Below the pieces are notes generated by a model. The model saw only the letters and a program-made list of their open reading frames with translations. It was not told the origin of the DNA and searched no databases. Positions 26,727 to 35,371 of a stretch of DNA of 64,000 nt are shown here, piece after piece. The DNA lies in contig CAZXJJ010000006.1 in NCBI GenBank assembly GCA_964640995.1, positions 3,266 through 67,265 of the forward strand, written 5' to 3'. The translations under genes were made by a program, and so were the position numbers. Position 1 is the first letter of the stretch; each line of letters starts with the position of its first letter. The DNA is from JAAYUH01 sp964640995. GTDB taxonomy: Bacteria > Caldisericota > Caldisericia > B22-G15.

Positions 26727-28866
26727 AGTATTATTAATAATTTTTTTGTTATTCCCAAATATATATTTTTCAAAAAACATTCAATTAAATAAATATAATT
26801 TAAATGATATTGGTAATGGTATATGGATTCATATTAATACATTTTCAAATTCATCTCAAAAAGAAATAATAGATTTGTGTAAATTCTTTTTAAATCGAAA
26901 TATAAAAAATGTATTTATTCTAGCAAAGGATATTAATGGTGAATTGCTTTATAAAAAATATGAAAACACTCTTTTAAGAATTGTTGGTATATTTAAGAAA
27001 TACCAAATTAATGTTCACTATTATATACCTATAGGTTATGATCCTAAATTTTTAAAAGAAAATCAAAGTGAGGCTTCATTCCACTCTCCTGATAAAAATA
27101 ATCCATCTCCATATCCAGATAAAGAATTAAAAGTTGTTAATTTAAATAGCAAAAAATACATTAATTACATAAAAACAATAGTTAAAGAATTAATTTATTA
27201 TTACGATGCAGATGGGATTCAACTTGACTATATAAGGTATCCGAATGTTTATTATGGTTACGATGATTATGTTAAAAATAATTTCATCTCTCGCGGTGGA
27301 AATTGGAATAGAATCCTTGAAATATTTATAAAAAATATCGATATATTTTCACTTTATGATAATAAAGATAAAGATGTAATTCTTCTTGCAGATATTAGAA
27401 GTGTGGTTATAACAAATTTTTCGAATGAGATAAAAAGCTTTATATCATCAATTTCAAAAGAAATTCTTTTTTCAGTAACTTTAATTCAGAGTGGTTCATC
27501 TTTTTTGTCTTATAGAGAAGGAGGAAAAGATTCATTTCCATATGGTTTTTTACATTTTGGTCAAGATTACAAAAAGTTATCTGAAATTTCAGATTTTATA
27601 TCACCTCTTGCATATCATAAAAATTATGAAAAAGATATAGAGTGGGTAAGAGAAATAATTAAAAACACAAAGAAAAAAGTTTCTTCAAAAATTTTATGTG
27701 GTATACAGGCAAATGATACACATGAAAATTTAGAAAAATTAATGAAAATATGTGAAGAAGAAGGGGTTAATTTTTCACTATTCAGGCTAGGAACATTTTT
27801 GCCTGTTAAAATTAATTTAAAAAATATTGATGCTTTAAAATATCAAATAGATTTTACTATATTTGAAAATTTTTATGAATACAAAAAAAATTATAACTTT
27901 GATTTAAAAATAAATGAAATAAATTTAACCAAAAGTATAAATATTAAGGATAAATTAATGTTTACAGCAGACAAAGGAGAAATAACTATTTTCCTAAAAG
28001 GTATACCACTTCTCACAGATCGAGTAAAATTTAGAATATTCAATACAGTAAAATTTAAAATTGGTGATAAGAATTATTTTGTTGATGGAATTAAAAAATT
28101 AATGGATGCATCACCTTTTTTATTTAATGGTAGAACAATGGTTCCTGTTAGAGTAATATCAGAAACTTTAGGATATGAAGTAATTTGGAAAGATGGAGAG
28201 GTTATTTTAAAGAATAAAAATTTAATAATAAATCTATATGTTAATAAAAACAAAATAGTAATAAATGATTTAGAAATTTTTATTGACTCTTACCCAATAA
28301 TAAAAGAGGGAAGAACATATCTCCCAATAAGATATATGTGTGAGATATTAAATCTTCTTGTTTCATGGTTTGATAAAGAAAAAGAAGTAATAATAGAAGG
28401 TTTCATTAATGAAGAAGAAGAAAAATTATTATTATATAGAGAAAACATAAATAACCTGACGAGAGAATTAGTATCTAATAAAACAAAGATGGTTATTTTG
28501 TCAAATGAAATAGATATAACATCTCTAATAATGATTGATAAAGAGTTTTTGCTAAGGGGAATAAAAATATATTTTATTTATAATGAAAATTTAACTCAAT
28601 ATAAAAATAAATTATTATCACTTGATGGTTTTTTAATTGATGAAAAAAATTCTTACTCCCTTTTAAAAGGTGAAAGTGTTTATAGAGTTTTTGATTCTAG
28701 TAAATTATTTCCAAAAGATGCACTTCTAAATTTTGCTAATTTTAGATTCAAAGAAAAAATAGAATTTTACATTTTTATAAATGATAAATACTTTATAGAA
28801 CTATTCAAACCTTATGTAGAAAAAGACAAAAATTTTTTGGGTTTTATTTTAAAAGAAAATAGTTAA
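26710..28866 (+). CDS. Secreted glycoside-hydrolase-like protein with copper-amine-oxidase-N-like repeats
   Basis: 718 residues with a signal peptide (about 1-20). Residues 35-400 look like a TIM-barrel glycoside-hydrolase-like domain of the GHL10/DUF4015 kind: YIPIGYDPKFL, then DADGIQLDYIRYP (about 173-185), DFISPLAYHKNYEKD and KILCGIQAND. Residues 450-570 hold two copper-amine-oxidase-N-like repeats (FNGRTMVPVRVISETLG, KEGRTYLPIRYMCEILN). The last 145 residues are not recognised; a pattern ELVSNKTKMVILS followed by LRGIKIYFIYN faintly recalls a phospholipase-D-like fold without HKD residues. It overlaps rnc by 17 bases and converges on a YdjM-like gene. Substrate unknown; probably acts on cell-surface or environmental polysaccharide. 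Confidence 0.78.
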   Translation: MSQFLKVLLIIFLLFPNIYFSKNIQLNKYNLNDIGNGIWIHINTFSNSSQKEIIDLCKFFLNRNIKNVFILAKDINGELLYKKYENTLLRIVGIFKKYQINVHYYIPIGYDPKFLKENQSEASFHSPDKNNPSPYPDKELKVVNLNSKKYINYIKTIVKELIYYYDADGIQLDYIRYPNVYYGYDDYVKNNFISRGGNWNRILEIFIKNIDIFSLYDNKDKDVILLADIRSVVITNFSNEIKSFISSISKEILFSVTLIQSGSSFLSYREGGKDSFPYGFLHFGQDYKKLSEISDFISPLAYHKNYEKDIEWVREIIKNTKKKVSSKILCGIQANDTHENLEKLMKICEEEGVNFSLFRLGTFLPVKINLKNIDALKYQIDFTIFENFYEYKKNYNFDLKINEINLTKSINIKDKLMFTADKGEITIFLKGIPLLTDRVKFRIFNTVKFKIGDKNYFVDGIKKLMDASPFLFNGRTMVPVRVISETLGYEVIWKDGEVILKNKNLIINLYVNKNKIVINDLEIFIDSYPIIKEGRTYLPIRYMCEILNLLVSWFDKEKEVIIEGFINEEEEKLLLYRENINNLTRELVSNKTKMVILSNEIDITSLIMIDKEFLLRGIKIYFIYNENLTQYKNKLLSLDGFLIDEKNSYSLLKGESVYRVFDSSKLFPKDALLNFANFRFKEKIEFYIFINDKYFIELFKPYVEKDKNFLGFILKENS

Positions 28867-29215
28867 GTAAAAAAAGAATTAAAAATAGAATAGTTAATAA
28901 TCTGTCAGTTATATTTCCACTTTTTATTAATCTTAAAGAATATTTACCTTTATATGGCCAAAGTAAAGGCAAAGGAGTGTATGTTAGATAATCTAAAAAA
29001 ATGTGCGATATATAAGGTATGAATATTAAATTATTTCTAAAGAGTATCAAAATTAAAAAACAAAATAAAAATGAATGCGTCAGTTTTCTGTGATCTTTGA
29101 TTTTTATATCTATGTCAGGAAGTAGAGAAATGATTGAATATAGAAAAATCGAAGGTTCTTTTTTAATAAAAGAGAGAATAAAAAGAGAAAATGAGTAATG
29201 TGTTGGCAAAGTCAT
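28844..29215 (-). CDS. YdjM/DUF457-like small membrane protein (metal-dependent hydrolase-like)
   Basis: 123 residues with about four membrane segments. It carries the DUF457/YdjM pattern: THYSFSLF near the N terminus, LLPDID, HRKLTHSF, and SHIFLDYLTYTPLPLLWPYKG. Proteins of this group are often called predicted membrane-bound metal-dependent hydrolases; activity is unproved. It is shorter than most members (150-200). It converges with and overlaps the 718-residue gene by 23 bases. No Shine-Dalgarno: a minus-strand TATAAT at 29228-29223 would start transcription at or next to ATG 29215. Confidence 0.8.
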   Translation of the reverse strand: MTLPTHYSFSLFILSFIKKEPSIFLYSIISLLPDIDIKIKDHRKLTHSFLFCFLILILFRNNLIFIPYISHIFLDYLTYTPLPLLWPYKGKYSLRLIKSGNITDRLLTILFLILFLLNYFLLK

Positions 29216-29222
29216 AAATCAT

Positions 29223-29228
29223 ATTATA
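29223..29228 (-). promoter_or_regulatory. -10 box of the YdjM-like gene (leaderless arrangement)
   Basis: TATAAT on the minus strand (29228-29223). The expected first transcribed base is 29216-29215, the start codon itself. The -35 region is weak. Confidence 0.5.
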
Positions 29229-29237
29229 CAATAATTG

Positions 29238-29246
29238 TGTTATAAT
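29238..29246 (+). promoter_or_regulatory. Extended -10 promoter of lepA (near-leaderless)
   Basis: TGTTATAAT, an extended -10 element (TGn before TATAAT at 29241-29246). The expected start is near 29253, three bases before ATG 29256. No Shine-Dalgarno exists. Confidence 0.6.
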
Positions 29247-29255
29247 TTATAAATT

Positions 29256-31034
29256 ATGAATATAAGAAACTTTTCTGTTATTGCCCACATTGATCATGGT
29301 AAATCAACATTATGTGATAGATTTCTTGAGTTGTGTGGATTAACTTCACCTCTTTTAAAAGAGGGTCAGGCATTAGATCAAATGTCTTTAGAAAGAGAAA
29401 GAGGGATAACTATTAAGGCTCATCCTGTAAGACTTGTTTACAAAAAGGGAAATCATGAATATATTTTAAACTTAATCGATACACCTGGTCATGTTGATTT
29501 TAGTTATGAGGTTTCAAGAAGCCTTGCTGCATGTGAAGGAGCAATTCTTCTTGTCGATGCAACACAGGGAGTTGAGGCACAAACGCTATCTCATTATTAT
29601 TTAGCAAAAGAAAATAGCTTAAAGATAATTCCTGTGATAAACAAAATTGATTTACCTAATGCAAGAGTAGATGAAGTTAAGAAAGAAATTATTAGTTTAA
29701 CGCAAAGTGAAAATATATCTCTTGTTAGTGCAAAAAGTGGAACAGGTGTTAACGAATTGTTAGATAGAATTGTTGAAGAAATTCCACCACCTATAAATAA
29801 AACAGATTCTCCTCTCAGAGCACTTATATTTGATTCTCATTATGACAAATATAAAGGAGTTATAGTACATATAAGAGTTTTTGAAGGTAAAATCAAAAAA
29901 GGAATGAAAATAATGCTTTATTCAAATAAAAAAGTTTTTGAAGTTATTGAGGTAGGAATATTTGAGTTAGAACTTAAAGAAAAAGAAGAGTTAATATCAG
30001 GAGAAGTTGGTTATCTTGCAGCGTTAATAAGAGATCCAAGAGATATAAGAGTTGGAGATACAGTTATTGATTATAAACATCATAACATTGAACCACTTCC
30101 TGGTTTTAAAGTTTTGAAACCAGTTGTATTTGCATCAATTTATCCTGCATTACCACAAGGATTTGAATCGCTAAGAAAATCAATTGAAAGATTATATTTA
30201 AATGACCCTGGATTTGTTTATGAACCAGAAGATTCTTCTCAATTAGGACCAGGATTTAGATGTGGTTTTCTTGGTTCGCTTCACCTTGAAATAGTTGAAG
30301 AGAGACTTGAAAGAGAATTTGAGGAAAATATTGTAATAACCTATCCCTCAACTAAATATAAAGTCATGCTAAATAATGGTGAAGAAATTGAAATAACAAA
30401 CCCTTCAAAATTTCCAGATGAATCAAAAATAAAAGAAGTTTTAGAACCAATTGCATTATTAAAAATAGTTATACCTTCTGATTTTATAGGAGAAGTTTTA
30501 AAATTAATTGAGGTTAGAAAAGGTAAATTTTTAAATATGATTTATATAGATCCAAATAGGGTAATAATTGAGGCTAAAATTCCATTTTCTAAAATTATTA
30601 CTAAATTTTTTGATGATTTAAAATCTGTGACAAAAGGATTTGGAACTTTTGATTATACAATTTCTGACTGGGAAAAAGGTGATTTAATAAAAGTTGATAT
30701 TCTTGTTAATGGTAAAGTTGTTGATGCTCTTTCATTTATAACATACAAAGATGAAGCATATAGAAAGGCAAAAGAAATATTAACTAAAATGAGAAACTTT
30801 ATTCCAAAACAACTTTTTGAGGTAGTTTTACAGGCAAAGGTCCAGGGGAAAATTATAGCAAGAGAATCAATCGTACCTTTAAGAAAAGATGTTTTACAAA
30901 AGTGTTATGGGGGAGATGTTACAAGAAAGAAGAAACTACTTGAAAAACAAAAAGAGGGTAAAAAAAGAATGAAAATGATAGGAAATGTTGAAATACCTCA
31001 GGAAGCATTTCTTTCAATTATGGAAGTTGAATGA
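29256..31034 (+). CDS. lepA: Elongation factor 4 (LepA), back-translocating GTPase
   Basis: 592 residues, the usual length. G domain motifs: AHIDHGKSTL (G1), a switch region RERGITIKAHPV, DTPGHVDF (G3), NKIDLP (G4) and SAKSG (G5). The LepA-specific C-terminal domain ends with RKKKLLEKQKEGKKRMK and FLSIMEVE. It acts on stalled or mistranslocated ribosomes. First gene of a long plus-strand run; the promoter places the transcript start within a few bases of ATG. hemW overlaps its stop (ATGA), and the lepA-hemW-hrcA order is conserved in Firmicutes. Confidence 0.98.
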   Translation: MNIRNFSVIAHIDHGKSTLCDRFLELCGLTSPLLKEGQALDQMSLERERGITIKAHPVRLVYKKGNHEYILNLIDTPGHVDFSYEVSRSLAACEGAILLVDATQGVEAQTLSHYYLAKENSLKIIPVINKIDLPNARVDEVKKEIISLTQSENISLVSAKSGTGVNELLDRIVEEIPPPINKTDSPLRALIFDSHYDKYKGVIVHIRVFEGKIKKGMKIMLYSNKKVFEVIEVGIFELELKEKEELISGEVGYLAALIRDPRDIRVGDTVIDYKHHNIEPLPGFKVLKPVVFASIYPALPQGFESLRKSIERLYLNDPGFVYEPEDSSQLGPGFRCGFLGSLHLEIVEERLEREFEENIVITYPSTKYKVMLNNGEEIEITNPSKFPDESKIKEVLEPIALLKIVIPSDFIGEVLKLIEVRKGKFLNMIYIDPNRVIIEAKIPFSKIITKFFDDLKSVTKGFGTFDYTISDWEKGDLIKVDILVNGKVVDALSFITYKDEAYRKAKEILTKMRNFIPKQLFEVVLQAKVQGKIIARESIVPLRKDVLQKCYGGDVTRKKKLLEKQKEGKKRMKMIGNVEIPQEAFLSIMEVE

Positions 31035-32155
31035 AGGAGATTTCTTTATATTTTCATATTCCTTTTTGTATAGAAAAATGTAATTTTTGTTCATTTTATT
31101 CAGTAAAATATAAAAATGAAATAAAAAAAATTTTTATAAAAAAATTAATTAAAGAAATCTATTTAAATGAAAATTTACTTAAAGATTATGAAATTAAAAC
31201 AATCTATTTTGGTGGTGGAACTCCATCTTTACTAAATAAAAAAGATTTTGAATTAATTTTTAATAATTTAAACAAATGTTTTAAAATTAAAAAGAATATT
31301 GAAATAACAATAGAGTCAAATCCAGAATCTGTAAGTTATGAAAAATTTAAAAATTTAATTAATTATGGAATAAATAGAGTGAGCCTTGGGGTTCAAACTT
31401 TTAAAGATGATTCTCTTAAATTTCTGGGGAGAGTTTATAAAAGGGATGATATTTTTAAATCTTTTGAAATAATAAGAAAATGTGGCTTTAATAATGTAAA
31501 TATAGACTTACTCTTAGGTATTCCATATGAAAATTTAAAAGATTTAGAAAATTCATTAAAAGAGACCTTTTTATTAAATCCAGAGCATATCTCTATATAC
31601 TCACTTGAATATCATAAAAGTTCTAAAATTTATTTTGATTTAATAAAAGGAAAAGTTAAATCTTGGAATAATGATATGGAAAAAGATGGTTATACTTTAA
31701 TTAAAGATTTTCTTTCAAATTCAGGTTATAAACAATACGAGATTTCTAATTTTTCAAAAGAGGGCTTTGAATCAATTCATAATTTAAACTATTGGAATGG
31801 TGGTGAGTATTTAGGTTTTGGCCCTAAATCTTTTAGTTTTATAAATGGTAGATATATTAAAAATGGAGATTTATTTTTTTATATAAGATCAATTGAAAAA
31901 AATAAAAACCCAATCATAAAAATCTTCTATATGAATAAAGAAAAATTAAAAAGGATTCTTTTTATACTGTCTCTAAGAAAAACAAGTGGTTTGAATTTAA
32001 AAGATTTTGAAAATAAATATGGAAATATTGATAAAATATATGATGAATTAAAAAAACTAGAAAAAGAAGGTTTAATAATAATTTATCAAAATAACTTAAA
32101 TATATCAACCAAAGGAATTTTAATTAGCAACGAGATTTTCTCTGATTTGATATAA
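31031..32155 (+). CDS. hemW: HemW-like radical SAM protein (heme chaperone / oxygen-independent coproporphyrinogen oxidase family)
   Basis: 374 residues. The radical SAM cluster motif is in FHIPFCIEKCNFCSFYS (CxxxCxxC, about residues 12-19). GGGTPSLL and ETFLLNPEHISIYSLEYH blocks follow, and the C terminus has the HemW-type winged region. HemW binds heme rather than oxidising coproporphyrinogen in the cases tested, and the short spacing and family blocks point to HemW. Starts within the lepA stop (ATGA). Its presence suggests the organism handles heme, although no other heme gene is in the window. Confidence 0.9.
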   Translation: MKEISLYFHIPFCIEKCNFCSFYSVKYKNEIKKIFIKKLIKEIYLNENLLKDYEIKTIYFGGGTPSLLNKKDFELIFNNLNKCFKIKKNIEITIESNPESVSYEKFKNLINYGINRVSLGVQTFKDDSLKFLGRVYKRDDIFKSFEIIRKCGFNNVNIDLLLGIPYENLKDLENSLKETFLLNPEHISIYSLEYHKSSKIYFDLIKGKVKSWNNDMEKDGYTLIKDFLSNSGYKQYEISNFSKEGFESIHNLNYWNGGEYLGFGPKSFSFINGRYIKNGDLFFYIRSIEKNKNPIIKIFYMNKEKLKRILFILSLRKTSGLNLKDFENKYGNIDKIYDELKKLEKEGLIIIYQNNLNISTKGILISNEIFSDLI

Positions 32156-32156
32156 T
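32148..32156 (+). promoter_or_regulatory. Extended -10 promoter of hrcA (leaderless)
   Basis: TGATATAAT: extended -10 with TATAAT at 32151-32156, overlapping the hemW stop region. The expected first base is 32163-32164 and the hrcA ATG is at 32164. No Shine-Dalgarno precedes hrcA. Confidence 0.6.
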
Positions 32157-32163
32157 TAATATA

Positions 32164-33180
32164 ATGAGAGATATAAAAGAGATAACAATAAAAGATAAAA
32201 AAGAGATTATTCTATTTTTAACTGTAAAAGAGTATCTTGATACAGGTATGCCTGTGGGTTCTAAAACACTTGTTGAAAAATATATGCTTGATGTATCTCC
32301 AGCAACAGTTAGAAATTATATGAGTGAGTTTGAAGAAGAAGGTTATTTAATTCATATACATACCTCCTCTGGAAGAATTCCAACAGAAAAAGGTATTAAG
32401 TTTTATATAGATAAGATAATAGAAAAGATGAATGTTATGACAAATCTTAAAATAGAGAGAGATATTCAAAAATCTTTTGCGATACTTGGAGAAGATTTTA
32501 TTGATCTTTTTTTAAATAAACTTTCAAATTTAACAAGTTCAGTTTCATTCTTTTTCTATTCTGTTCCCAAAGAGGAAAAAATAGTGAATTTACATTTAAT
32601 GAATTGTTCATATAGAAAAATTTTATTTATACTTGCATTAGAAGACAAAGTCGAAGAATACATAATAAAAACTGATAAAGATATTTCAGATGAGGAACTT
32701 TTTAATATAAAAATTGATATATTAAAGTCAATCAAGGAAGGGAACTATAAATATCTAAATAGATTAAAAAAAGATTATCCAGAATTGATAAGAGAAATTG
32801 AAAAAATTTTAAATGAGAGGTTAAAGAAGAGAGAGATAGGAGATATTTATATTAAAGGTTTGAAATATATTTTATCTTATGAAGATATTAAAAAATCAAA
32901 AGACCTTGAGACTTTAATAATATTTGTTGAAGAAAAAGAAAAAGCACTTTCATTAGTTGACTTTCTTACTGAATTTAAAAATTTATTGATTTTAATTGGA
33001 AATAAAATTGGAAATTTAACTCTTGAAAAGAGTGTTTTAATTGATCTTCCATATCTAAAGGGAGATAATGTTGAAGCAGGACTTGGTTTTATAACTCCTG
33101 AAAGATTCGATTTTGAATATCTTTTTAAAATTCTTAAACAACACGCCATTGAAATAAAAGATAGATTGGAGAACATTTAA
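32164..33180 (+). CDS. hrcA: Heat-inducible transcription repressor HrcA
   Basis: 338 residues. The winged-helix DNA-binding domain (about 1-75) has VGSKTLVEKYMLDVSPATVRN and the wing EEGYLIHIHTSSGRIPTEKG. The GAF-like and inserted dimerisation domains follow, ending with the conserved GxxGxITPxRxDF-type stretch (GLGFITPERFDFEY). HrcA represses groE and dnaK operons through CIRCE elements. It is normally followed by grpE-dnaK-dnaJ; here rsmE follows immediately. I saw no obvious CIRCE (TTAGCACTC-N9-GAGTGCTAA) in the window. Confidence 0.95.
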   Translation: MRDIKEITIKDKKEIILFLTVKEYLDTGMPVGSKTLVEKYMLDVSPATVRNYMSEFEEEGYLIHIHTSSGRIPTEKGIKFYIDKIIEKMNVMTNLKIERDIQKSFAILGEDFIDLFLNKLSNLTSSVSFFFYSVPKEEKIVNLHLMNCSYRKILFILALEDKVEEYIIKTDKDISDEELFNIKIDILKSIKEGNYKYLNRLKKDYPELIREIEKILNERLKKREIGDIYIKGLKYILSYEDIKKSKDLETLIIFVEEKEKALSLVDFLTEFKNLLILIGNKIGNLTLEKSVLIDLPYLKGDNVEAGLGFITPERFDFEYLFKILKQHAIEIKDRLENI

Positions 33181-33906
33181 GTGCATGAGTTTTTCATACC
33201 GAGAAATTCAGTTAAAGGTAATATTGCTAAAATTGAAAAAGAAGATTTTCATCATCTTATAAATGTTTTAAGGGCAAAAATAGGAGACAGAATAATAGTT
33301 GTTATTGATAGAGGTGAGAAATACATTTCAAAAATCATAGATATAAAAGATAGGTTTGCGAAATTGAAACTTGAGGAAAGAATATATGATAGTTTTGAGC
33401 CCAAAATAAATATACATCTAGCACAGGCGATTCCAAAAGAAAAAAAGTATGAATTTATTCTTAGAACAGGAACTGAACTTGGGGTAAAATTTTTTTATCC
33501 TTTAATTACTGAGAGAACTGAAACGCTTATAAAAGAAGAAAAAATGGAAAGAGTAAAGAAAATTGTTAAAGAAGAAGCACAGCTTTCAAAAAGAGATGTA
33601 ATTCCAGAGATTAATAAACCAATTAAATTTGAAGATTTCTTAAATTTAAATATAAAAACAAATAATAAATTTATATTTTGGGAACTTGAAGAAGAAAGAA
33701 GTTTTTATGATATAGAATTAAATAAAGATGAAGATATATTAATAGTTGTTGGCAATGAGGGCGGATTTAGTTTAAAAGAAATAAATATGGCTAAAGATAA
33801 AGGATTTGTGCCTCTTTCACTTGGAAAAAGAATATTAAGAGCAGAGGTTGCTCCAATAGTGATCTTAAGTATTATTCTTTATAAACTTCAAGAGTTTAAA
33901 AGATGA
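33181..33906 (+). CDS. rsmE: 16S rRNA (uracil1498-N3)-methyltransferase RsmE
   Basis: 241 residues of the SPOUT class. An N-terminal PUA-like domain (HEFFIPRN, HHLINVLRAKIGDRI) is followed by the trefoil-knot domain with QAIPKEKKYEFILRTGTELGV, the SAM-binding IVVGNEGGFSLKEI (about 190-203) and SLGKRILRAEVAPIV. Start GTG 33181 comes directly after the hrcA stop, with GGAG about nine bases upstream. The next gene overlaps by four bases. Confidence 0.95.
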   Translation: MHEFFIPRNSVKGNIAKIEKEDFHHLINVLRAKIGDRIIVVIDRGEKYISKIIDIKDRFAKLKLEERIYDSFEPKINIHLAQAIPKEKKYEFILRTGTELGVKFFYPLITERTETLIKEEKMERVKKIVKEEAQLSKRDVIPEINKPIKFEDFLNLNIKTNNKFIFWELEEERSFYDIELNKDEDILIVVGNEGGFSLKEINMAKDKGFVPLSLGKRILRAEVAPIVILSIILYKLQEFKR

Positions 33907-35207
33907 AGATAAAATTTTATATCAAAACATTTGGTTGTAAAGTAAATCAATATGATTCTCAACTTATTATAGAGAATCTAACTCAGGATGAAAATTTTTT
34001 GTTTGTATCAAATTATAATGATTCTGATTTAATAATTATTAATAGTTGTATTGTAACAGAAAAAGCAGAAGATGAAGTAAAAAAATATATAAAAAAATTT
34101 AAAACTAGAGCAACTGTTGTAGTAACTGGATGTTTTAAAGAAAAATTAAATGAAGATAGAGTTTATTATTTACCATTAAAAGATGAAATTAACATTAAAA
34201 ATTTTATTTACAAAATTTTTAATATCGAATTCAAAGAAAATATTAAAAAAGATAGAATTTCATTTTTTGAAGGAAGAACAAGGGCTTTTTTAAAAATTGA
34301 AGAGGGTTGTAATAAATTCTGTTCATACTGTATTGTTCCTTATTTAAGAGGAAATGCAAAATCAAAGGATAAATCAATTATAAAAGAAGAGTTTGTTGAT
34401 TTATTGAAAAATGGTTACAAGGAAATTGTATTAACAGGTACAGAATTGGGATTTTATGGAATTGATAAAAATACAAACTTAATTGAGTTATTAAAAGAAC
34501 TTATCTCTATTCCTTATGATTTTAGAATAAGATTGTCTTCATTAGACCCTGAATTTTTGAGTGATGATTTAATTAAACTAATTTCTGAAAATGAAAAGAT
34601 TTGTTCACATATACATTTGCCACTTCAAAGTGGAAGTAATAAAATTTTGAAAATAATGAGAAGAAGATATGATAAAGATTATTATATTGATAGAGCTTTA
34701 AAATTTAAAGAAAAAGTTAAAAATTCAACTGTAACTACAGATATAATTGTTGGTTTTCCAGATGAAAGTGATGAAGATTTTTATGAGACAATAGATGTTA
34801 TAAATAAAGTTCAATTTTTAAAGTGTCATATTTTCCCTTATTCAGAAAGAGAAGGAGCCCTTGCTTCTAAATATTTAAGTGATAAAAAAATTAATGAAGA
34901 TATTTTAAAAGAGAGATTGAAAATTATAAATAAAGTAGCAAAAGAAACAACACAAAAAGTTTTAAATAGTTTTATAAATAAAGAAGCTATATTTTTAGGA
35001 GAAACTAAGAAAAAAAATGCTCTTTTCGGTTTTACAGATAATTATATAAGAGTTTTTATTGATAGTAATTTTGAGAAAAATGTTTTTTATAAAATATATT
35101 TACAAAATACAAAAAATTTTGTAGAATATGGAATAGTTATATCTGAATTCCATTACGGAGTTCCAATAAAGAAGGAGGTGAGATTTTGCAATGCCAGCAG
35201 TTTATAG
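33903..35207 (+). CDS. mtaB: tRNA t6A37 methylthiotransferase MtaB
   Basis: 434 residues. Adds a methylthio group to t6A37 in ANN-decoding tRNAs. The N-terminal UPF0004 domain has cysteines in TFGCKVNQYDS, INSCIV and TGCF. The radical SAM motif is EEGCNKFCSYCIVPYLRG (about 132-149). A TRAM-like domain ends the protein. TFGCKVNQYDS is typical of MtaB rather than MiaB. Overlaps rsmE by four bases and rpsU by 17, as part of the conserved rsmE-mtaB-rpsU string. Confidence 0.93.
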   Translation: MKIKFYIKTFGCKVNQYDSQLIIENLTQDENFLFVSNYNDSDLIIINSCIVTEKAEDEVKKYIKKFKTRATVVVTGCFKEKLNEDRVYYLPLKDEINIKNFIYKIFNIEFKENIKKDRISFFEGRTRAFLKIEEGCNKFCSYCIVPYLRGNAKSKDKSIIKEEFVDLLKNGYKEIVLTGTELGFYGIDKNTNLIELLKELISIPYDFRIRLSSLDPEFLSDDLIKLISENEKICSHIHLPLQSGSNKILKIMRRRYDKDYYIDRALKFKEKVKNSTVTTDIIVGFPDESDEDFYETIDVINKVQFLKCHIFPYSEREGALASKYLSDKKINEDILKERLKIINKVAKETTQKVLNSFINKEAIFLGETKKKNALFGFTDNYIRVFIDSNFEKNVFYKIYLQNTKNFVEYGIVISEFHYGVPIKKEVRFCNASSL

Positions 35208-35352
35208 ACGTGAAGGCGAAGATCTTGATAGTTTAATAAAAAGATTTAAAAAAGAATGTGAAAGAGAAGCAATACTTTCTGAAATAAAAAAGAGAGAATT
35301 TTTTGTCCCTCCATCAGTTGAAAGAAGAAAAAGAAAAGGAAAAAAGAAATAA
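35191..35352 (+). CDS. rpsU: 30S ribosomal protein S21
   Basis: 53-residue basic protein. Translation begins MPAVYRREGEDLDSLIKRFK, and REFFVPPSVERRKRKGKKK closes it; both are characteristic of bS21, which is usually 57-70 residues, so this is a short form. ATG 35191 lies inside the end of mtaB, with AAGGAGGTGA at 35172-35181. S21 helps initiation by assisting the Shine-Dalgarno helix near the 3' end of 16S rRNA. It is directly followed by phoH; the yqeY gene often found between them is absent. Confidence 0.95.
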   Translation: MPAVYRREGEDLDSLIKRFKKECEREAILSEIKKREFFVPPSVERRKRKGKKK

Positions 35353-35371
35353 ATAGAGGAGGTGTTAACTT

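Noticed and set aside
32100..32164. CIRCE operator for HrcA autoregulation
   Set aside because: No TTAGCACTC-N9-GAGTGCTAA-like dyad is visible upstream of hrcA.
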